Shown here: piece by piece, positions 35,258 through 44,991 of the stretch
Layout of the letters: every line of letters begins with the position of its first letter
Numbering within the stretch: the first letter of the stretch is position 1
DNA from: Anaerolineae bacterium
GTDB taxonomy: Bacteria > Chloroflexota > Anaerolineae > Aggregatilineales > Phototrophicaceae
Assembly (NCBI GenBank): GCA_022824465.1
Contig: JAJDZV010000007.1
Coordinates: 186,001-250,000 of the forward strand
DNA length: 64,000 bases
Direction: 5' to 3'
Program-made: the position numbers and the translations under genes
The notes under the pieces: generated by a model
Told to the model about the DNA's origin: nothing
Seen by the model: only the letters and a program-made list of their open reading frames with translations
Database searches by the model: none

Positions 35258-37171
35258 ATGAACAACCGGTCAGAGCCTCCGCAGCACGTAAGTGAAGGAG
35301 GCAAGGATGGCAAGAAGAACAGCGATGGCGGCAAGTCGCCCTTTGGCAACCCGAATGCCCAGCGCATGTGGATCGTGCTGGGCGCCATTGCGCTGGCGCT
35401 GGCTTTTCTCGCATTTAATGGGCGGGCGGCGGTGCAGCTGGACAATAGCTGGCCGATGAATCGCATGCTGGAGGACGTCCAGCAGGGACGGGTCGAACGG
35501 ATCGTCGAGCGCGGGGGGGGACGCGAGTTGGTGGTCACGTATACGGACAATACCACCGAGACCGTATTCAAGAACCCTGCCTCCGACTTCTATTCTCAAC
35601 TGCAGGCGCTGGGCGTCAATAATGTCGACTACTTCTTCGAGCCAGCCGACGATTCGTCGCAGTTGATCTTCCAGATTCTGATAGGCATCGTGCCCATCCT
35701 GATCATCGTCTGGTTTTTGTGGCGGATGATGCGGTCGATGCGCGCCGGGCAGGACCAGGCGATGAGCTTCGGGCGCAGCAAGCCGCGCGTCTCGCGTGAT
35801 ATGGAGCGGCCGCAAGTGACATTCAAAGATGTCGCTGGCGCGGAAGAAGCGAAGGAGGACTTGAAGGAGATCGTCGAGTTCCTCAAGGAGCCGGAGAAAT
35901 TCATCCGATTGGGAGCGCGGGTGCCAAAGGGCGTGCTGATGGTGGGACCGCCGGGCACCGGCAAGACCTTGATGGCGCGGGCGGTAGCGGGTGAAGCGGG
36001 CGTGCCCTTCTTCAGCATCTCGGGTTCGGAGTTTGTCGAGATGTTCGTCGGCGTTGGCGCGAGTCGCGTTCGCGACCTCTTCGAGCGCGCAAAGGCAGAA
36101 TCGCCGGCGATCATCTTTGTAGATGAGATTGACGCGGTCGGCCGGCATCGCGGCGCCGGCCTGGGCGGCGGCCACGATGAACGCGAGCAAACACTGAATC
36201 AGATTCTGGTGGAGATGGATGGCTTCGACAACGAAACAAACATCATCATCATCGCCGCAACCAATCGTCCCGATATCCTCGATCCGGCGCTGCTGCGTCC
36301 GGGCCGCTTTGACCGTAAGGTGGTGATGGACAATCCCGATGTTAAGGGAAGGCAAGAGATCCTCAAGGTGCACTCGCTTGGCAAGCCCTTGGGCGGCGAT
36401 GTGGATGTGGAAGCGCTGGCGAAGATCACAGCGGGCTTCAGCGGCGCCGACCTGGAGAACCTGGTCAACGAGGCGGCCATTTTGGCGGCGCGCCGCAACA
36501 AGAAATCCATTGGCATGGGCGAAATGCAGGAGTCAATGGAGCGCGTGGTTATGGGACCGGAACGCCGCAGCCGGGTCATCACGCCGGAAGAGAAGGAGAA
36601 GGTCGCCTATCACGAGGCCGGGCACGCCCTGCTCTTCCATCTGCTGGACAATACCAGCCCGGTGCACAAGATCACGATTGTGTCGCGCGGGCGGGCTGGC
36701 GGATACGTCATGCCGCTGCCCGATGGCGATGATATGCTGATCACGCGCGAGAAGTTCGAGGACGACATCGTGGCGGCCATGGGTGGGCGCGCGGCGGAGG
36801 AAATTGTCTACAATCAGTTCACCACCGGCGCCAGCAATGACTTGCAGCAGGCGACGCGAATGGCGCGGGCGATGGTGACGCAATTCGGCATGAGCGATGT
36901 GCTGGGACCGCGATCGTATGGCAACGGCGGCGGCGCGGTTTTCCTAGGGCGGGAGATCGCCGAGCAGCGGGATTACAGCGAGCATTACGCGCAGCAGATT
37001 GACGATGAGGTCAAGCGGATATTGCAGGCGGCGTATGAGCGGGCGAAGGGGCTTTTGCTGGAGCAGAAGGACAAGATGGACGAGCTGGTTGAGATTCTGA
37101 TTGAGCGGGAGACGCTGAACGCGGAGGAGTTTGTTCAGATTGTGGATGGTCCGGCTGCTGCGCTTGCCTAG
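35258..37171 (+). CDS. ftsH: ATP-dependent zinc metalloprotease FtsH
   Basis: 637 residues. A membrane-anchored AAA+ protease that degrades misfolded and regulatory membrane and cytosolic proteins. Membrane segments lie at about 38-54 and 138-156 with a periplasmic domain between. Walker A GPPGTGKT at 230-237, Walker B IIFVDEID at 285-292, second region of homology [20 protein letters not shown]. The zinc site is HEAGH at 452-456, with the third ligand in the FTTGASNDL segment. ATG 35258 is used, since upstream in-frame codons look non-coding. A run of eight G residues (35513-35520) in the periplasmic domain is a potential slippage or assembly-error site. A strong terminator follows. Confidence 0.96.
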   Translation: MNNRSEPPQHVSEGGKDGKKNSDGGKSPFGNPNAQRMWIVLGAIALALAFLAFNGRAAVQLDNSWPMNRMLEDVQQGRVERIVERGGGRELVVTYTDNTTETVFKNPASDFYSQLQALGVNNVDYFFEPADDSSQLIFQILIGIVPILIIVWFLWRMMRSMRAGQDQAMSFGRSKPRVSRDMERPQVTFKDVAGAEEAKEDLKEIVEFLKEPEKFIRLGARVPKGVLMVGPPGTGKTLMARAVAGEAGVPFFSISGSEFVEMFVGVGASRVRDLFERAKAESPAIIFVDEIDAVGRHRGAGLGGGHDEREQTLNQILVEMDGFDNETNIIIIAATNRPDILDPALLRPGRFDRKVVMDNPDVKGRQEILKVHSLGKPLGGDVDVEALAKITAGFSGADLENLVNEAAILAARRNKKSIGMGEMQESMERVVMGPERRSRVITPEEKEKVAYHEAGHALLFHLLDNTSPVHKITIVSRGRAGGYVMPLPDGDDMLITREKFEDDIVAAMGGRAAEEIVYNQFTTGASNDLQQATRMARAMVTQFGMSDVLGPRSYGNGGGAVFLGREIAEQRDYSEHYAQQIDDEVKRILQAAYERAKGLLLEQKDKMDELVEILIERETLNAEEFVQIVDGPAAALA

Positions 37172-37197
37172 CTAACCAAATCCATACGTCAATGGTC

Positions 37198-37222
37198 TAG
37201 GGGCGAGCCGGTGGCTCGTCCT
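37198..37222. repeat. REP-like short palindrome, copy B (also the ftsH terminator stem)
   Basis: TAGGGGCGAGCC-ggt-GGCTCGTCC matches copy C at 60108-60135 in its first 12 bases except one, and in its right arm. It suggests the genome uses this palindrome family between genes, here doubling as a terminator stem. Confidence 0.5.
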
Positions 37223-37225
37223 TTT
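37200..37225 (+). terminator. Rho-independent terminator after ftsH
   Basis: A 10-bp stem GGGGCGAGCC/GGCTCGTCCT (two G-U pairs) with a 3-base loop is followed by TTTT, 29 bases after the ftsH stop. It separates ftsH from the TIR genes. Confidence 0.75.
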
Positions 37226-37333
37226 CTGTGTGCAAGCACTAACCACTTTGCCGCGAAGCTGATATGATTTGCGCTTGGTTTCGAATCTACGGTCGTAGCG
37301 CGATTTGCACGAGTTGAAATACAGGGACGGGAA

Positions 37334-37798
37334 GTGGCGCGACACGTTCTCAGCAAAGACAAATATGAATACGATGTCTTTCTCTCTCACGCGTCTGAAG
37401 ACAAAGACGACGTGGCGCGGCCTTTGGCGCTGCTGCTCCAGGAGCGCGGACTGCGTGTATGGTTCGACGAATTTGAACTTAGAATCGGCGATAATCTTAC
37501 GGCAAAGCTAATGGCAGGAATAAACGAAAGTCGTTCTGGAATTCTGGTATTATCCAATGACTTCTTTGGCAAGAATTGGACAGAGCATGAACTCAACACG
37601 CTCGAGAATTTGGCTGTAACTCAGAATCACGTGCTGTTCCCCATTTGGCACAAAATCTCCAAAGGCGAAGTCCGCGCCCAGCGGGCCAGTCTGGCAAACC
37701 TGTTTGCACGAAGCACGGCCACGCACACTGTGCAAGAGATAGCCAACGAGATCTATGAAGTAATCTCAGGCTTTGATGTCCTTGACATTTACGAGTGA
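37334..37798 (+). CDS. Stand-alone TIR-domain protein
   Basis: 154 residues consisting almost entirely of a TIR domain: YDVFLSHASEDKDDVARPL at 13-31, VWFDEFELRIGDNL at 42-55, SRSGILVLSNDFFGKNWTEHEL at about 66-87, and a final helix with VQEIANEIYEVI. The putative catalytic glutamate of NADase-type TIR domains is E86 in the WTEHEL motif. Bacterial TIR proteins often act as NAD+-degrading effectors in anti-phage defence or as protein-interaction modules. No sensor domain is attached, so it may work with the next gene. The start is a GTG with GGGACGGG upstream. Base composition is less GC-rich than neighbouring genes, compatible with recent acquisition. Confidence 0.85.
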   Translation: MARHVLSKDKYEYDVFLSHASEDKDDVARPLALLLQERGLRVWFDEFELRIGDNLTAKLMAGINESRSGILVLSNDFFGKNWTEHELNTLENLAVTQNHVLFPIWHKISKGEVRAQRASLANLFARSTATHTVQEIANEIYEVISGFDVLDIYE

Positions 37799-37930
37799 CT
37801 CGAATATTAGTGCAAATGAGGCGTCGAATTGTGAGCCGCTCGGCGACCGTGATACCGCTAGCGAGGATAAGAAGCTGCAAGTTATGTGTTATACTTGCGG
37901 GATAAGACAGGAAAGCATAGGTCGCAACTG

Positions 37931-38689
37931 ATGCAGTTTATTAAGCATGATCTAGGTCATAGGGAAGGTGGCGAAATCGTCGAAGTCATTCTGAAGGGAA
38001 ATGCCGCTAACGTACGCCTCATGGACAGTTCGAATTTCCAGAGTTATCGCAGCGGCCGGCGACATCGATACTTTGGAGGACATGCGAAGAAGTCTCCGGT
38101 GCGATTGCAGATACCTAACGCCGGACATTGGTACGTAACCGTGGACATGGGAGGCTACGTGGGAAGGGTGGAATCCAGCGCACGCATCCTGCCGGGGAAA
38201 TTGCGTCCATTCGTCGACAAACCGCTCTCTACAATCCCAACTCTCGTAAGAAATGAACGTGACGTCGACTATGACGTATTCATTTCGTACGCTTCAGAAG
38301 ACAAGGGTGAGGTAGTAGCTCCACTTGCGGATGCGCTGCGAGCGGGTGGGCTTTCGGTCTGGTATGACGATTTTGAACTGGGCATCGGTGATAGCCTGCG
38401 TCAGAAAATCGACAAAGGAATCGCTTCAAGCCGCTTTGCAATCGTTGTGCTTTCTCGAGCTTTCTTTGACAAGGGATGGACCAACTATGAGTTAGATGGG
38501 CTGGTAACCAGAGTGGTTGGCGGAGACCAAGTTTTGCTTCCTATTTGGCACGGATTGACCAAGGACGAAGTAGTTGGGTTTAGTCCTTCGCTCGCCGATA
38601 AAATCGCCAGAAACACCACCACCCAGACTGTGGAAGAAATCGCGGACGAAATAATCGAAGTAGTACAGGGCGTACCAGTGGAGATTTAG
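37931..38689 (+). CDS. DUF1883-TIR fusion protein
   Basis: 252 residues. The N-terminal ~95 residues match DUF1883: QFIKHDLGHREGGEIVEVILKGNAANVRLMD, then YFGGHAKKSPVRLQIPNAGHWYVTVDMGG. The TIR domain follows from about 113 (YDVFISYASEDKGEVVAPL), with VWYDDFELGIGDSL, and glutamate 187 in KGWTNYEL as the putative NADase residue. The ATG at 37931 starts exactly at the DUF1883 domain; an upstream in-frame start adds only unrelated residues. It lies 132 bases after the stand-alone TIR gene. The TIR domains of the two proteins are clearly related (same FELxIGDxL and FPIWH/LPIWH segments). DUF1883 may sense a ligand and switch the TIR activity; this is inference. Confidence 0.87.
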   Translation: MQFIKHDLGHREGGEIVEVILKGNAANVRLMDSSNFQSYRSGRRHRYFGGHAKKSPVRLQIPNAGHWYVTVDMGGYVGRVESSARILPGKLRPFVDKPLSTIPTLVRNERDVDYDVFISYASEDKGEVVAPLADALRAGGLSVWYDDFELGIGDSLRQKIDKGIASSRFAIVVLSRAFFDKGWTNYELDGLVTRVVGGDQVLLPIWHGLTKDEVVGFSPSLADKIARNTTTQTVEEIADEIIEVVQGVPVEI

Positions 38690-38719
38690 GATCTCGTCTA
38701 TTCGGCTCAATCCCTGGAT

Positions 38720-38834
38720 TCAGCCGCCGTTGGGGGGTTTTCGCTTGTCTTCCGCCTCCGTCACCCGATGGCAACTCACATAGTGATCCTGGCGCGCCAC
38801 GATCAGCGAAGGGCTGGGCAAGCAGCCGCGGTGA
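38720..38834 (-). pseudogene. 3' fragment of an oppF-like gene
   Basis: Read on the minus strand, this stretch encodes PSLIVARQDHYVSCHRVTE, ending shortly after in a stop. It aligns with the last 20 residues of OppF at 39917-40945 ([17 protein letters not shown]), with roughly 80 percent DNA identity by eye. Nothing upstream of it belongs to an ATPase, because the glycosidase-like gene ends two bases away. The fragment therefore looks like a partial duplication or a relic left when the glycosidase-like gene was inserted. Confidence 0.6.
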
Positions 38835-38836
38835 AG

Positions 38837-39844
38837 CTAGCGCCCCAGTTGCTCCTCAAATGAGCGCCCGCGCCCACGAACATGGAGCATTTCGCCGGTA
38901 AAGGCAATCAGTCCGACGGTTCTAGCGTGTGAAAGGGTCATACGCAAGACTTCGTCCCATTCCCTTGCCGAGTAAGCGTCGTCGTTCTGGGAAAACGCAT
39001 CAACTTGCACAAAGGGAAGGAGCGGCTTAGCGGTTTCCGCCGCCAGTTCATCCAGGACTTCCGTCATCCAGGCGGGCGAGAAGCCGAGTACATGATGGTA
39101 AAGCATTGGCGAGAAGCAGTCGGCATGCGCGGATAAGGCAGGCAGACGTTGCCCGAGAAGGCGCTCTCGCTGAGAGGATCTGGCAGGCACGATATCCAAG
39201 CCAAACGGTTTGTCAGGCATACTCGTTTTGACAATGGTCTTGGCTTGGGCGACAAAGTCGGTAATGACATGGCATTTGAAGTCAATCCACTCGCGCCGAT
39301 GCGCCCGCAGAATCCAATCGGCCTTTAGCTTCGTCGTTCCGGCAGGAATGTCTATAGCGGAGTAGCGCGAGAAGCGCTCAAGGGAGTGATCGTCGAAACT
39401 TGCTTCAAGCGGCACCGGCGTATCAGCGCGCAATTCTTGTTCCCAGTGCAGAGGCCAACGTATGAAGTCCAGCCATATGCCATCTAGCTCATACGCTCTG
39501 GTCATGTTGCTCAGCACTTCAAGCCGTGATTGAGCGTATGGCTGGTGCGTTGGCGTAATGCCTACATACCAGTTCATCCGCGGGCGCAGCTGCCCGTCCC
39601 GACCGACAGGACGCAACTCGGGGCTTCTCGACAGCACGGCGTCATTTTTGAAGCAGGTCAAGCCGCCCATAAAGCGCAAGCCAATATCATGCGCGATTTG
39701 AATAATATCACGGCGATAGTGATCGGCCTCGGAGAATATAGTGTTGACGCCATAGCGCTGGAAGCGGCTGAACTCGGCTCGCGCCTCTTCCAGGTTCCAG
39801 TCCCGCCAGACATGGGCGCCTAGATATGCGCCAACGATGGTCAT
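38837..39844 (-). CDS. Glycoside hydrolase-like TIM-barrel protein
   Basis: 335 residues without signal peptide. The barrel pattern includes TIVGAYLGAHVWRDWNLEEARAEF, IGLRFMGGLTCF, then LDGIWLDFIRWPLHWEQEL. The last resembles the GxxLDYIRYP motif of GHL10/DUF4015-type putative glycosidases, with the aspartate as likely catalytic residue. PFGLDIVPARSSQRE and HADCFSPMLYHHVLG are late strands. ATG 39844 is used; an in-frame TTG 30 bases upstream has no ribosome site. It lies 72 bases after oppF on the same strand. Function is probably on an intracellular oligosaccharide, but no substrate can be named. Confidence 0.7.
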   Translation of the reverse strand: MTIVGAYLGAHVWRDWNLEEARAEFSRFQRYGVNTIFSEADHYRRDIIQIAHDIGLRFMGGLTCFKNDAVLSRSPELRPVGRDGQLRPRMNWYVGITPTHQPYAQSRLEVLSNMTRAYELDGIWLDFIRWPLHWEQELRADTPVPLEASFDDHSLERFSRYSAIDIPAGTTKLKADWILRAHRREWIDFKCHVITDFVAQAKTIVKTSMPDKPFGLDIVPARSSQRERLLGQRLPALSAHADCFSPMLYHHVLGFSPAWMTEVLDELAAETAKPLLPFVQVDAFSQNDDAYSAREWDEVLRMTLSHARTVGLIAFTGEMLHVRGRGRSFEEQLGR

Positions 39845-39916
39845 ATGAAAGTCATCGAGAAATCGAAAGGACAAAAGGCTTACATGTTACGCCCTTTGTC
39901 CGAAACTCTGACTTCG

Positions 39917-40945
39917 CTACGTTACCCGATGGCAGCTCACGAAGTGATCCGGGCGCACCTCGATCAGCGGCGGGTCGGGTTCTTGATAGCAAAGGTCGAA
40001 GGCGACCGGACAGCGCGTGTTGAAGTTGCAGCCGGTCGGGGGACTCGCCGGATTGGGCAGATCGCCGGAGATGATGATGCGCTGGCGATTCTCTTCGACG
40101 ACCGGGTCGGGCACCGGGACGGCTGAGAGCAGCGCCTGCGTATAAGGATGCTGCGGATTCTCGTAGACCTCATCGACGGGACCTAGTTCGACGATTTTGC
40201 CCAGGTACATCACGGCGACGCGGTCGCAGATATGGCGCACCATACTGAGGTCGTGGGCGATAAAGAGATAGGTTAGGTTGAGCTCGTCCTGCAATTCTTC
40301 CATCAAGTTGACAACCTGCGCTTGAATCGAAACATCAAGCGCCGAGATCGGTTCATCGGCAACGATGAAGCTGGGCTGCAATGCCAGGGCGCGTGCGATG
40401 CCGATGCGCTGCCGCTGCCCGCCGGAGAATTCATGCGGATAGCGGTTGATGAAATAAGGATTCAAACCGACTTTTTCCATCAATTGCTCGACGTATTGCT
40501 GCCGTTCTTTTTTGTTAGCGTACATCTTGTGGATTTGCAGCGGCTCGCTGACGATGCTGCCGACGGTCATGCGCGGGTTCAGCGAGGCGAAGGGATCCTG
40601 GAAGATGATTTGCATCCGGCGGCGCATCTGGCGCAGGTCATTGCCGGTCATGGTGGACAGTTCTTGCCCTTCGAATTTGACGCTGCCTTCGGTCGGGCGA
40701 TAGAGCTGCAGAATCGTGCGTCCGGTCGTGCTCTTGCCGCAGCCGGATTCGCCCACCAAGCCCAAGGTTTCGCCGCGGATTACATTGAAGCTGACGCCAT
40801 CGACTGCGCGCACGGCGCCGACCTGCCGCTGAAAGACGATGCCAGATGAAATGGGAAAGTGTTTTTTGAGAGCCGTTACTTCGAGGATGTTGTCGTCCTC
40901 GGTGTTTGTCTTGCGTTTGTCGATCGCCATGGCTGGACTAGACAT
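39917..40945 (-). CDS. Oligopeptide-type ABC transporter ATPase, OppF/DppF family
   Basis: 342 residues. Walker A is GESGCGKST, signature [12 protein letters not shown], Walker [10 protein letters not shown], then ALDV and the [11 protein letters not shown] switch. The Oligo_HPY end has [18 protein letters not shown] and a cysteine in NTRC. Its ATG lies inside the end of the oppD gene (8-base overlap). No cognate permease or binding-protein genes are adjacent; those at 9952-13867 have their own ATPases. Confidence 0.92.
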   Translation of the reverse strand: MSSPAMAIDKRKTNTEDDNILEVTALKKHFPISSGIVFQRQVGAVRAVDGVSFNVIRGETLGLVGESGCGKSTTGRTILQLYRPTEGSVKFEGQELSTMTGNDLRQMRRRMQIIFQDPFASLNPRMTVGSIVSEPLQIHKMYANKKERQQYVEQLMEKVGLNPYFINRYPHEFSGGQRQRIGIARALALQPSFIVADEPISALDVSIQAQVVNLMEELQDELNLTYLFIAHDLSMVRHICDRVAVMYLGKIVELGPVDEVYENPQHPYTQALLSAVPVPDPVVEENRQRIIISGDLPNPASPPTGCNFNTRCPVAFDLCYQEPDPPLIEVRPDHFVSCHRVT

Positions 40946-41957
40946 TCTCTGCTACCCCCTCGCGGATATCGGCCCAACAGGACATGATGTGCATGCTGCC
41001 TCCGTCGGCATCGGGCACGTTTTCCAGCGGCGGCCGCTGGTCCCAACATTTTTCCAATTGCAGGTATTCGCGCACATCGCAACGGGGCGCGAAGGGGCAG
41101 CCGGCTGGTTCGTTGCGCATATCCGGCGGCGACCCTTCGATCTGGGTCAGTTTTTCCTCTCCGCTTGAGTCCAGACGGGGCAGTGAGCCCAAGAGCCCAA
41201 CCGTATACGGATGACGGCTGTCGCGGAAGACTTCGTTGGACGTCCCCGATTCCATGATGCGACCGCCATACATGACTTGAATGCGGTCGGCGATGCCGGC
41301 GACAACGCCCAGATCGTGGGTGATCCAGATCATCGCCATATTGAATTCGTCCTTGAGCTGCTTCACCAACTCGATGATTTGCGCTTGAATGGTCACATCG
41401 AGCGCGGTCGTCGGTTCATCGGCGATCAGCAATTTGGGATTGCAGGACAGACCCATGGCGATCATGACGCGCTGCCGCATGCCGCCAGAAAACTGATGCG
41501 GGTAATCATCCAGCCGGCGGTAAGCGTCGGGGATTCCCACCATATCAAGCAGGTCGGCCGCACGCTTGCGGGATTGCGACGTATTCATGCCTTCATGGAG
41601 TTTCAACGACTCCGTGATTTGCGTGCCGATGGTGAGCACAGGATTTAGCGAAGTCATCGGATCTTGAAAGATCATTGCGATTTCTTTGCCGCGGATGAGC
41701 CGCATCTGGTCGGGTTTGAGGGTGAGCAAGTCGCGCCCTTCAAACATGACCGTGCCGGCTTCGACCTTGCCGGGCGGGCTGGGGATCAAGCCCATCAGCG
41801 CGAGGCAACTTACACTCTTGCCACTGCCGCTCTCGCCGACGATGCCAAGCGTCTCGCCTTCTTCAAGCTCAAACGACACGCCGTTTACCGCGTAGACGGT
41901 GCCTTCCTGCGTATAGAACCTAACGACGAGGTCCTTGACGTCAAGTAACGTGCTCAA
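40938..41957 (-). CDS. Oligopeptide-type ABC transporter ATPase, OppD/DppD family
   Basis: 339 residues. Walker A GESGSGKS, signature [12 protein letters not shown], Walker [10 protein letters not shown], then ALDV and [11 protein letters not shown]. The C-terminal Oligo_HPY segment has [16 protein letters not shown] and cysteine-bearing [13 protein letters not shown] chose the TTG at 41957 because AGGGAGG lies 8 bases upstream; the longer start at 41981 precedes the ribosome site. It forms an orphan ATPase pair with the following gene, and may energise permeases encoded elsewhere. Confidence 0.9.
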   Translation of the reverse strand: MSTLLDVKDLVVRFYTQEGTVYAVNGVSFELEEGETLGIVGESGSGKSVSCLALMGLIPSPPGKVEAGTVMFEGRDLLTLKPDQMRLIRGKEIAMIFQDPMTSLNPVLTIGTQITESLKLHEGMNTSQSRKRAADLLDMVGIPDAYRRLDDYPHQFSGGMRQRVMIAMGLSCNPKLLIADEPTTALDVTIQAQIIELVKQLKDEFNMAMIWITHDLGVVAGIADRIQVMYGGRIMESGTSNEVFRDSRHPYTVGLLGSLPRLDSSGEEKLTQIEGSPPDMRNEPAGCPFAPRCDVREYLQLEKCWDQRPPLENVPDADGGSMHIMSCWADIREGVAENV

Positions 41958-41986
41958 GGTGACACCCTCCCTATCCGACAAGTACT

Positions 41987-42069
41987 CGTTTCAATGCGCG
42001 TCGCGGAGATTTGACTTCATTCCGCGAGTCACTGCTTGACGGAGCAACGACTCAATTGAAACGCGCATT
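41987..42069. promoter_or_regulatory. Inverted-repeat-rich region upstream of oppD-like gene
   Basis: Three inverted repeats overlap in 80 bases: CGTTTCAATGCGCGT (41987) with ATTGAAACGCGCATT (42055); TCGCGGA (42001) with TCCGCGA (42021); and GAGTC (42026) with GACTC (42049). They lie 30-110 bases before the OppD start and could be an operator or leader structure. The remainder up to 42241 shows no gene. Confidence 0.3.
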
Positions 42070-42241
42070 CAAAGAGAGTTTGTCTTACCCCTGCGATTCT
42101 GTCAACCATCCCGAAAACGGTTTAGTTTGCGCCTGCCCGATTCAGCAGTCCAACGCGCTGTACCGTTAGCTGGCGCCTGGCTGCCGCGAACTGGATAAGG
42201 CTAGCGTAATCTTACCAGAGATCGCGCGGTTTTGCCAAAAG

Positions 42242-43204
42242 TTACGAAACGGGCGCGGGGCTGCGCTCGGCGCGATACCAGCGGATTGTCTCGCGCAAGC
42301 CGGCGCGGAAATCTGTCTGCGAGACGAAACCGAACTCACGCTTCGCTCGCGAGACATCGAGCTTGCGCCGGGGCTGACCATTGGGCTTGCTCGTATCCCA
42401 GTGAAGATCGCCAGTGAAACCAACTTCTTCGGCGATGATCTGGACCAGGTCGCGAATGCTGATCTCGAAGGCGCTGCCGAGGTTGACCGGCTCGGTTCTG
42501 TTATAGCGCTCCGCGGCGAGGACGATGCCCCTGGCGGCATCTCGCACGAACAGAAATTCCCGCGTCGGCGAGCCATCGCCGAAGAGTGTGACCTGCGGCG
42601 CGCCGCTCTCCTGCGCATCCACCATTTTGCGGATTACGGCGGGGATGACATGTGAGGATTGCAGATCGAATTTGTCATGCGGTCCATAGAGGTTGACTGG
42701 CAGCAGATGAATCGCGTTATAGCCGTACTCCTGGCGATAAGCCTGGCTTTGCACAAGCAGCATCTTCTTGGCCAAGCCATAGGGCGCGTTGGTCTCTTCC
42801 GGATAGCCATCCCAGAGGTCTTCTTCCTTGAAGGGGAGGGGCGCGAATTTCGGATAGCTGCAAACGGTGCCGATGCCTACGAACTTATCCACGCCGGCGC
42901 GTCGCGCGTATTCCAGCATCAGCGCGCCCATCATCAGATTCTCGTAGAAGAAGAGACCTGGGTGTTCGCGGTTGATGCCGATGCCGCCGACGTTCGCGGC
43001 CAGGTGAATGATCATCGTCGCATCGGGATGATCGGCGTAGAGACGATGGACCGCTTCCTGTTGGCGCAGGTCGTATTCAGCGCGGCGCGGCACAATAACG
43101 CGCCTGGCGTGATTCGCGCGTAGTTCGTCAACAACATGACGCCCGAGGAAGCCGGTGCCACCGGTCACGATTACCACCTGCCTGCTCCAGAAAGCCGCGC
43201 TCAT
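42242..43204 (-). CDS. GDP-L-fucose synthase (NAD-dependent epimerase family)
   Basis: 320 residues of the extended SDR family closest to GDP-L-fucose synthase (Fcl/WcaG), which makes GDP-L-fucose from GDP-4-keto-6-deoxy-mannose. Cofactor motif [12 protein letters not shown], then [26 protein letters not shown], the family hallmark. The catalytic region has [14 protein letters not shown] and [15 protein letters not shown] (Y-x-x-x-K). The start ATG has GGGGCGAG just upstream. It is divergent from the NDK gene. No other nucleotide-sugar genes are adjacent. It presumably feeds cell-surface glycan synthesis. Confidence 0.88.
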   Translation of the reverse strand: MSAAFWSRQVVIVTGGTGFLGRHVVDELRANHARRVIVPRRAEYDLRQQEAVHRLYADHPDATMIIHLAANVGGIGINREHPGLFFYENLMMGALMLEYARRAGVDKFVGIGTVCSYPKFAPLPFKEEDLWDGYPEETNAPYGLAKKMLLVQSQAYRQEYGYNAIHLLPVNLYGPHDKFDLQSSHVIPAVIRKMVDAQESGAPQVTLFGDGSPTREFLFVRDAARGIVLAAERYNRTEPVNLGSAFEISIRDLVQIIAEEVGFTGDLHWDTSKPNGQPRRKLDVSRAKREFGFVSQTDFRAGLRETIRWYRAERSPAPVS

Positions 43205-43375
43205 GCTCGCCCCTTTCGCTTTGCTGCCAACATGATAGCAGAGTTCGACAAGTTACATGATGCCGGTACACGGCATTGGCCTTGCCGTCTCAGCGCTGCG
43301 CATACACATTTGCGGCACGCGCCTGTATCATATCGGCGATATTTGACGCGCGAATGCAATAAGAAAGGCAATCCC

Positions 43376-43828
43376 TTGGAACGAACACTGATTATCGTCA
43401 AGCCGGACGCGGTTCAGCGCGGTTTGACCGGCGAAATCATCAAGCGGTTTGAGCAGCGCGGTTTGAAAATCGTCGGCATGAAACTGCTGCAAGTCAGCCG
43501 CGAACTGGCGGAAAAACACTACGATGTGCACCGCGAGCGTCCTTTTTTCACGAGCTTGGTCGAGTACATCACATCGGCGCCGGTGGTGGCCGTGGCGCTG
43601 GAGGGCAGCGATGCGATCGTGGCGGCGCGCAGCACCATTGGCGCGACCAATCCATCCGAAGCGGCGGCCGGTACGATCCGCGGAGATTACGCCTTGGAGA
43701 TCGGGCGGAATCTGGTGCACGGGTCGGATAGCGTGGAGAACGGCGAGATCGAAGTGGCGAACTTTTTCACTGAGGCGGAGCTATGCGGCGGCTGGACGCG
43801 GGATGTGGATGGCTGGGTGTTTGAGTAA
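43376..43828 (+). CDS. ndk: Nucleoside diphosphate kinase
   Basis: 150 residues, a full-length NDK that transfers phosphate between nucleoside tri- and diphosphates through a phosphohistidine. Visible: ERTLIIVKPDAVQRGLTGEI, the ATP-site HYDVHRERPFF, GATNPSEAAAGTIRGDYA, and the active histidine H115 in NLVHGSDS. I use TTG 43376 because AAAGGCA lies 7 bases upstream and it gives the exact family N-terminus; longer frames continue into the intergenic region. It is followed 17 bases later by the ImmA/IrrE gene, although they need not be functionally linked. Confidence 0.95.
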   Translation: MERTLIIVKPDAVQRGLTGEIIKRFEQRGLKIVGMKLLQVSRELAEKHYDVHRERPFFTSLVEYITSAPVVAVALEGSDAIVAARSTIGATNPSEAAAGTIRGDYALEIGRNLVHGSDSVENGEIEVANFFTEAELCGGWTRDVDGWVFE

Positions 43829-43845
43829 GTTTTGAGGTTCTGTCT

Positions 43846-44991
43846 ATGACTGTCGAACGGATGCCGATTACTCCGGCGGTCTTGACTTGGGCACGCGAGC
43901 GGGCGGGTTACAAGCTAGAGGATTTGGCTGCCAAACCAAACTTGCGTAAGATTGCTGAATGGGAGAGCGGAGGACTTGGGCCTACGTATCGCCAACTGGA
44001 GAAGATCTCGAAGACTCTCGAACTTCCGATGGCGGTCTTTTTCTTCCCTGAGCCACCTGATCTGCCGCCGATAGCAGAAACGTTCCGTACTTTGGGTTCA
44101 GCGCAGTTTGATGAGATTCCACCACAGGTACGGCTTCTTTTGTACAAGGCGCGCGCTTTTCAAAATGGTTTGGTTGAGCTGAACCAAGGCAGAAATCCAG
44201 CCGAGCGGGAAATTGTCCGCGAAATCGTTCTCGACCGAGGCGAACCTTTGGCGTCCGGAGCTGCTCGTATTCGAGAATTCTTGGGTGTGCCGCTAGATGA
44301 GCAATTCGAATGGAGAGATGCCGATACTGCGTTAAAGACTTGGCGCAGCGCATTTTATCGCGTTGGCGTGACCGTCTTCAAAGATGCCTTTGGTGCTGAC
44401 GAATTCTGCGGCTTCAGCCTCTATGATCTGGAATTTCCAGTGATTTATGTTAACAACTCGAACGTCAAGACCCGGCAGATATTTACGCTGTTTCACGAAT
44501 TGGCGCATCTGCTGCATCGTACGAGTGGCGTAGACAGGCAAGGTGGATTTGAGCATCCTCTGGCTTCAGAACATTCGGAAACTGAACGACGCTGCAATGC
44601 ATTGGCGAATGCGATTCTAGTTCCCGCGACCGCGCTGGAAGGCGAGTTCAGCCAAGGGAGTCAACCACGTGCTGAGGCAGAACGCCTCGCCAAGCGCTTC
44701 AGTGTCAGCCGGGAAGTCATCTATCGAAACTTCCACGATCGCGGATGGATAGAGCAAGCTGAGTATGAATCTGCAGCCACAGAATGGACAGCGCAAGTCC
44801 GCACAAATCGGAGTCCGGGAGGCAATTACTATCGCACCAAGATTCGCTACCTTGGGGAGGAGTATATATCGTTGGTTCTAAGCCGCTTCTATCAAGGTCA
44901 GTTCGAAGACGATGAATTGGCAAATCATTTGGATATGAAGCTCGGAAACGTTGACCGTCTCGAAGAGTACTTTTTTGGAGAGCGTCGCTGA
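43846..44991 (+). CDS. XRE-ImmA/IrrE family metallopeptidase
   Basis: 381 residues. The N-terminal Cro/CI-type helix-turn-helix (about 9-65) contains TWARERAGYKLEDLA and LEKISKTLELPMAVFFFPEPPDLP. The ImmA/IrrE peptidase domain has H217-E-L-A-H221 (HELAH), the zinc motif of this family, with later CNALANAILVPATAL. A C-terminal stretch (about 290-380) has FSVSREVIYRNFHDRGWI. Such proteins cleave or regulate repressors of mobile elements, stress regulators or toxins. The adjacent DUF4411 gene overlaps by one base (TGATG), a gene pair seen repeatedly in bacteria. The codon composition is less GC-rich than that of ndk or the thioredoxin gene, consistent with transfer. Confidence 0.88.
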   Translation: MTVERMPITPAVLTWARERAGYKLEDLAAKPNLRKIAEWESGGLGPTYRQLEKISKTLELPMAVFFFPEPPDLPPIAETFRTLGSAQFDEIPPQVRLLLYKARAFQNGLVELNQGRNPAEREIVREIVLDRGEPLASGAARIREFLGVPLDEQFEWRDADTALKTWRSAFYRVGVTVFKDAFGADEFCGFSLYDLEFPVIYVNNSNVKTRQIFTLFHELAHLLHRTSGVDRQGGFEHPLASEHSETERRCNALANAILVPATALEGEFSQGSQPRAEAERLAKRFSVSREVIYRNFHDRGWIEQAEYESAATEWTAQVRTNRSPGGNYYRTKIRYLGEEYISLVLSRFYQGQFEDDELANHLDMKLGNVDRLEEYFFGERR

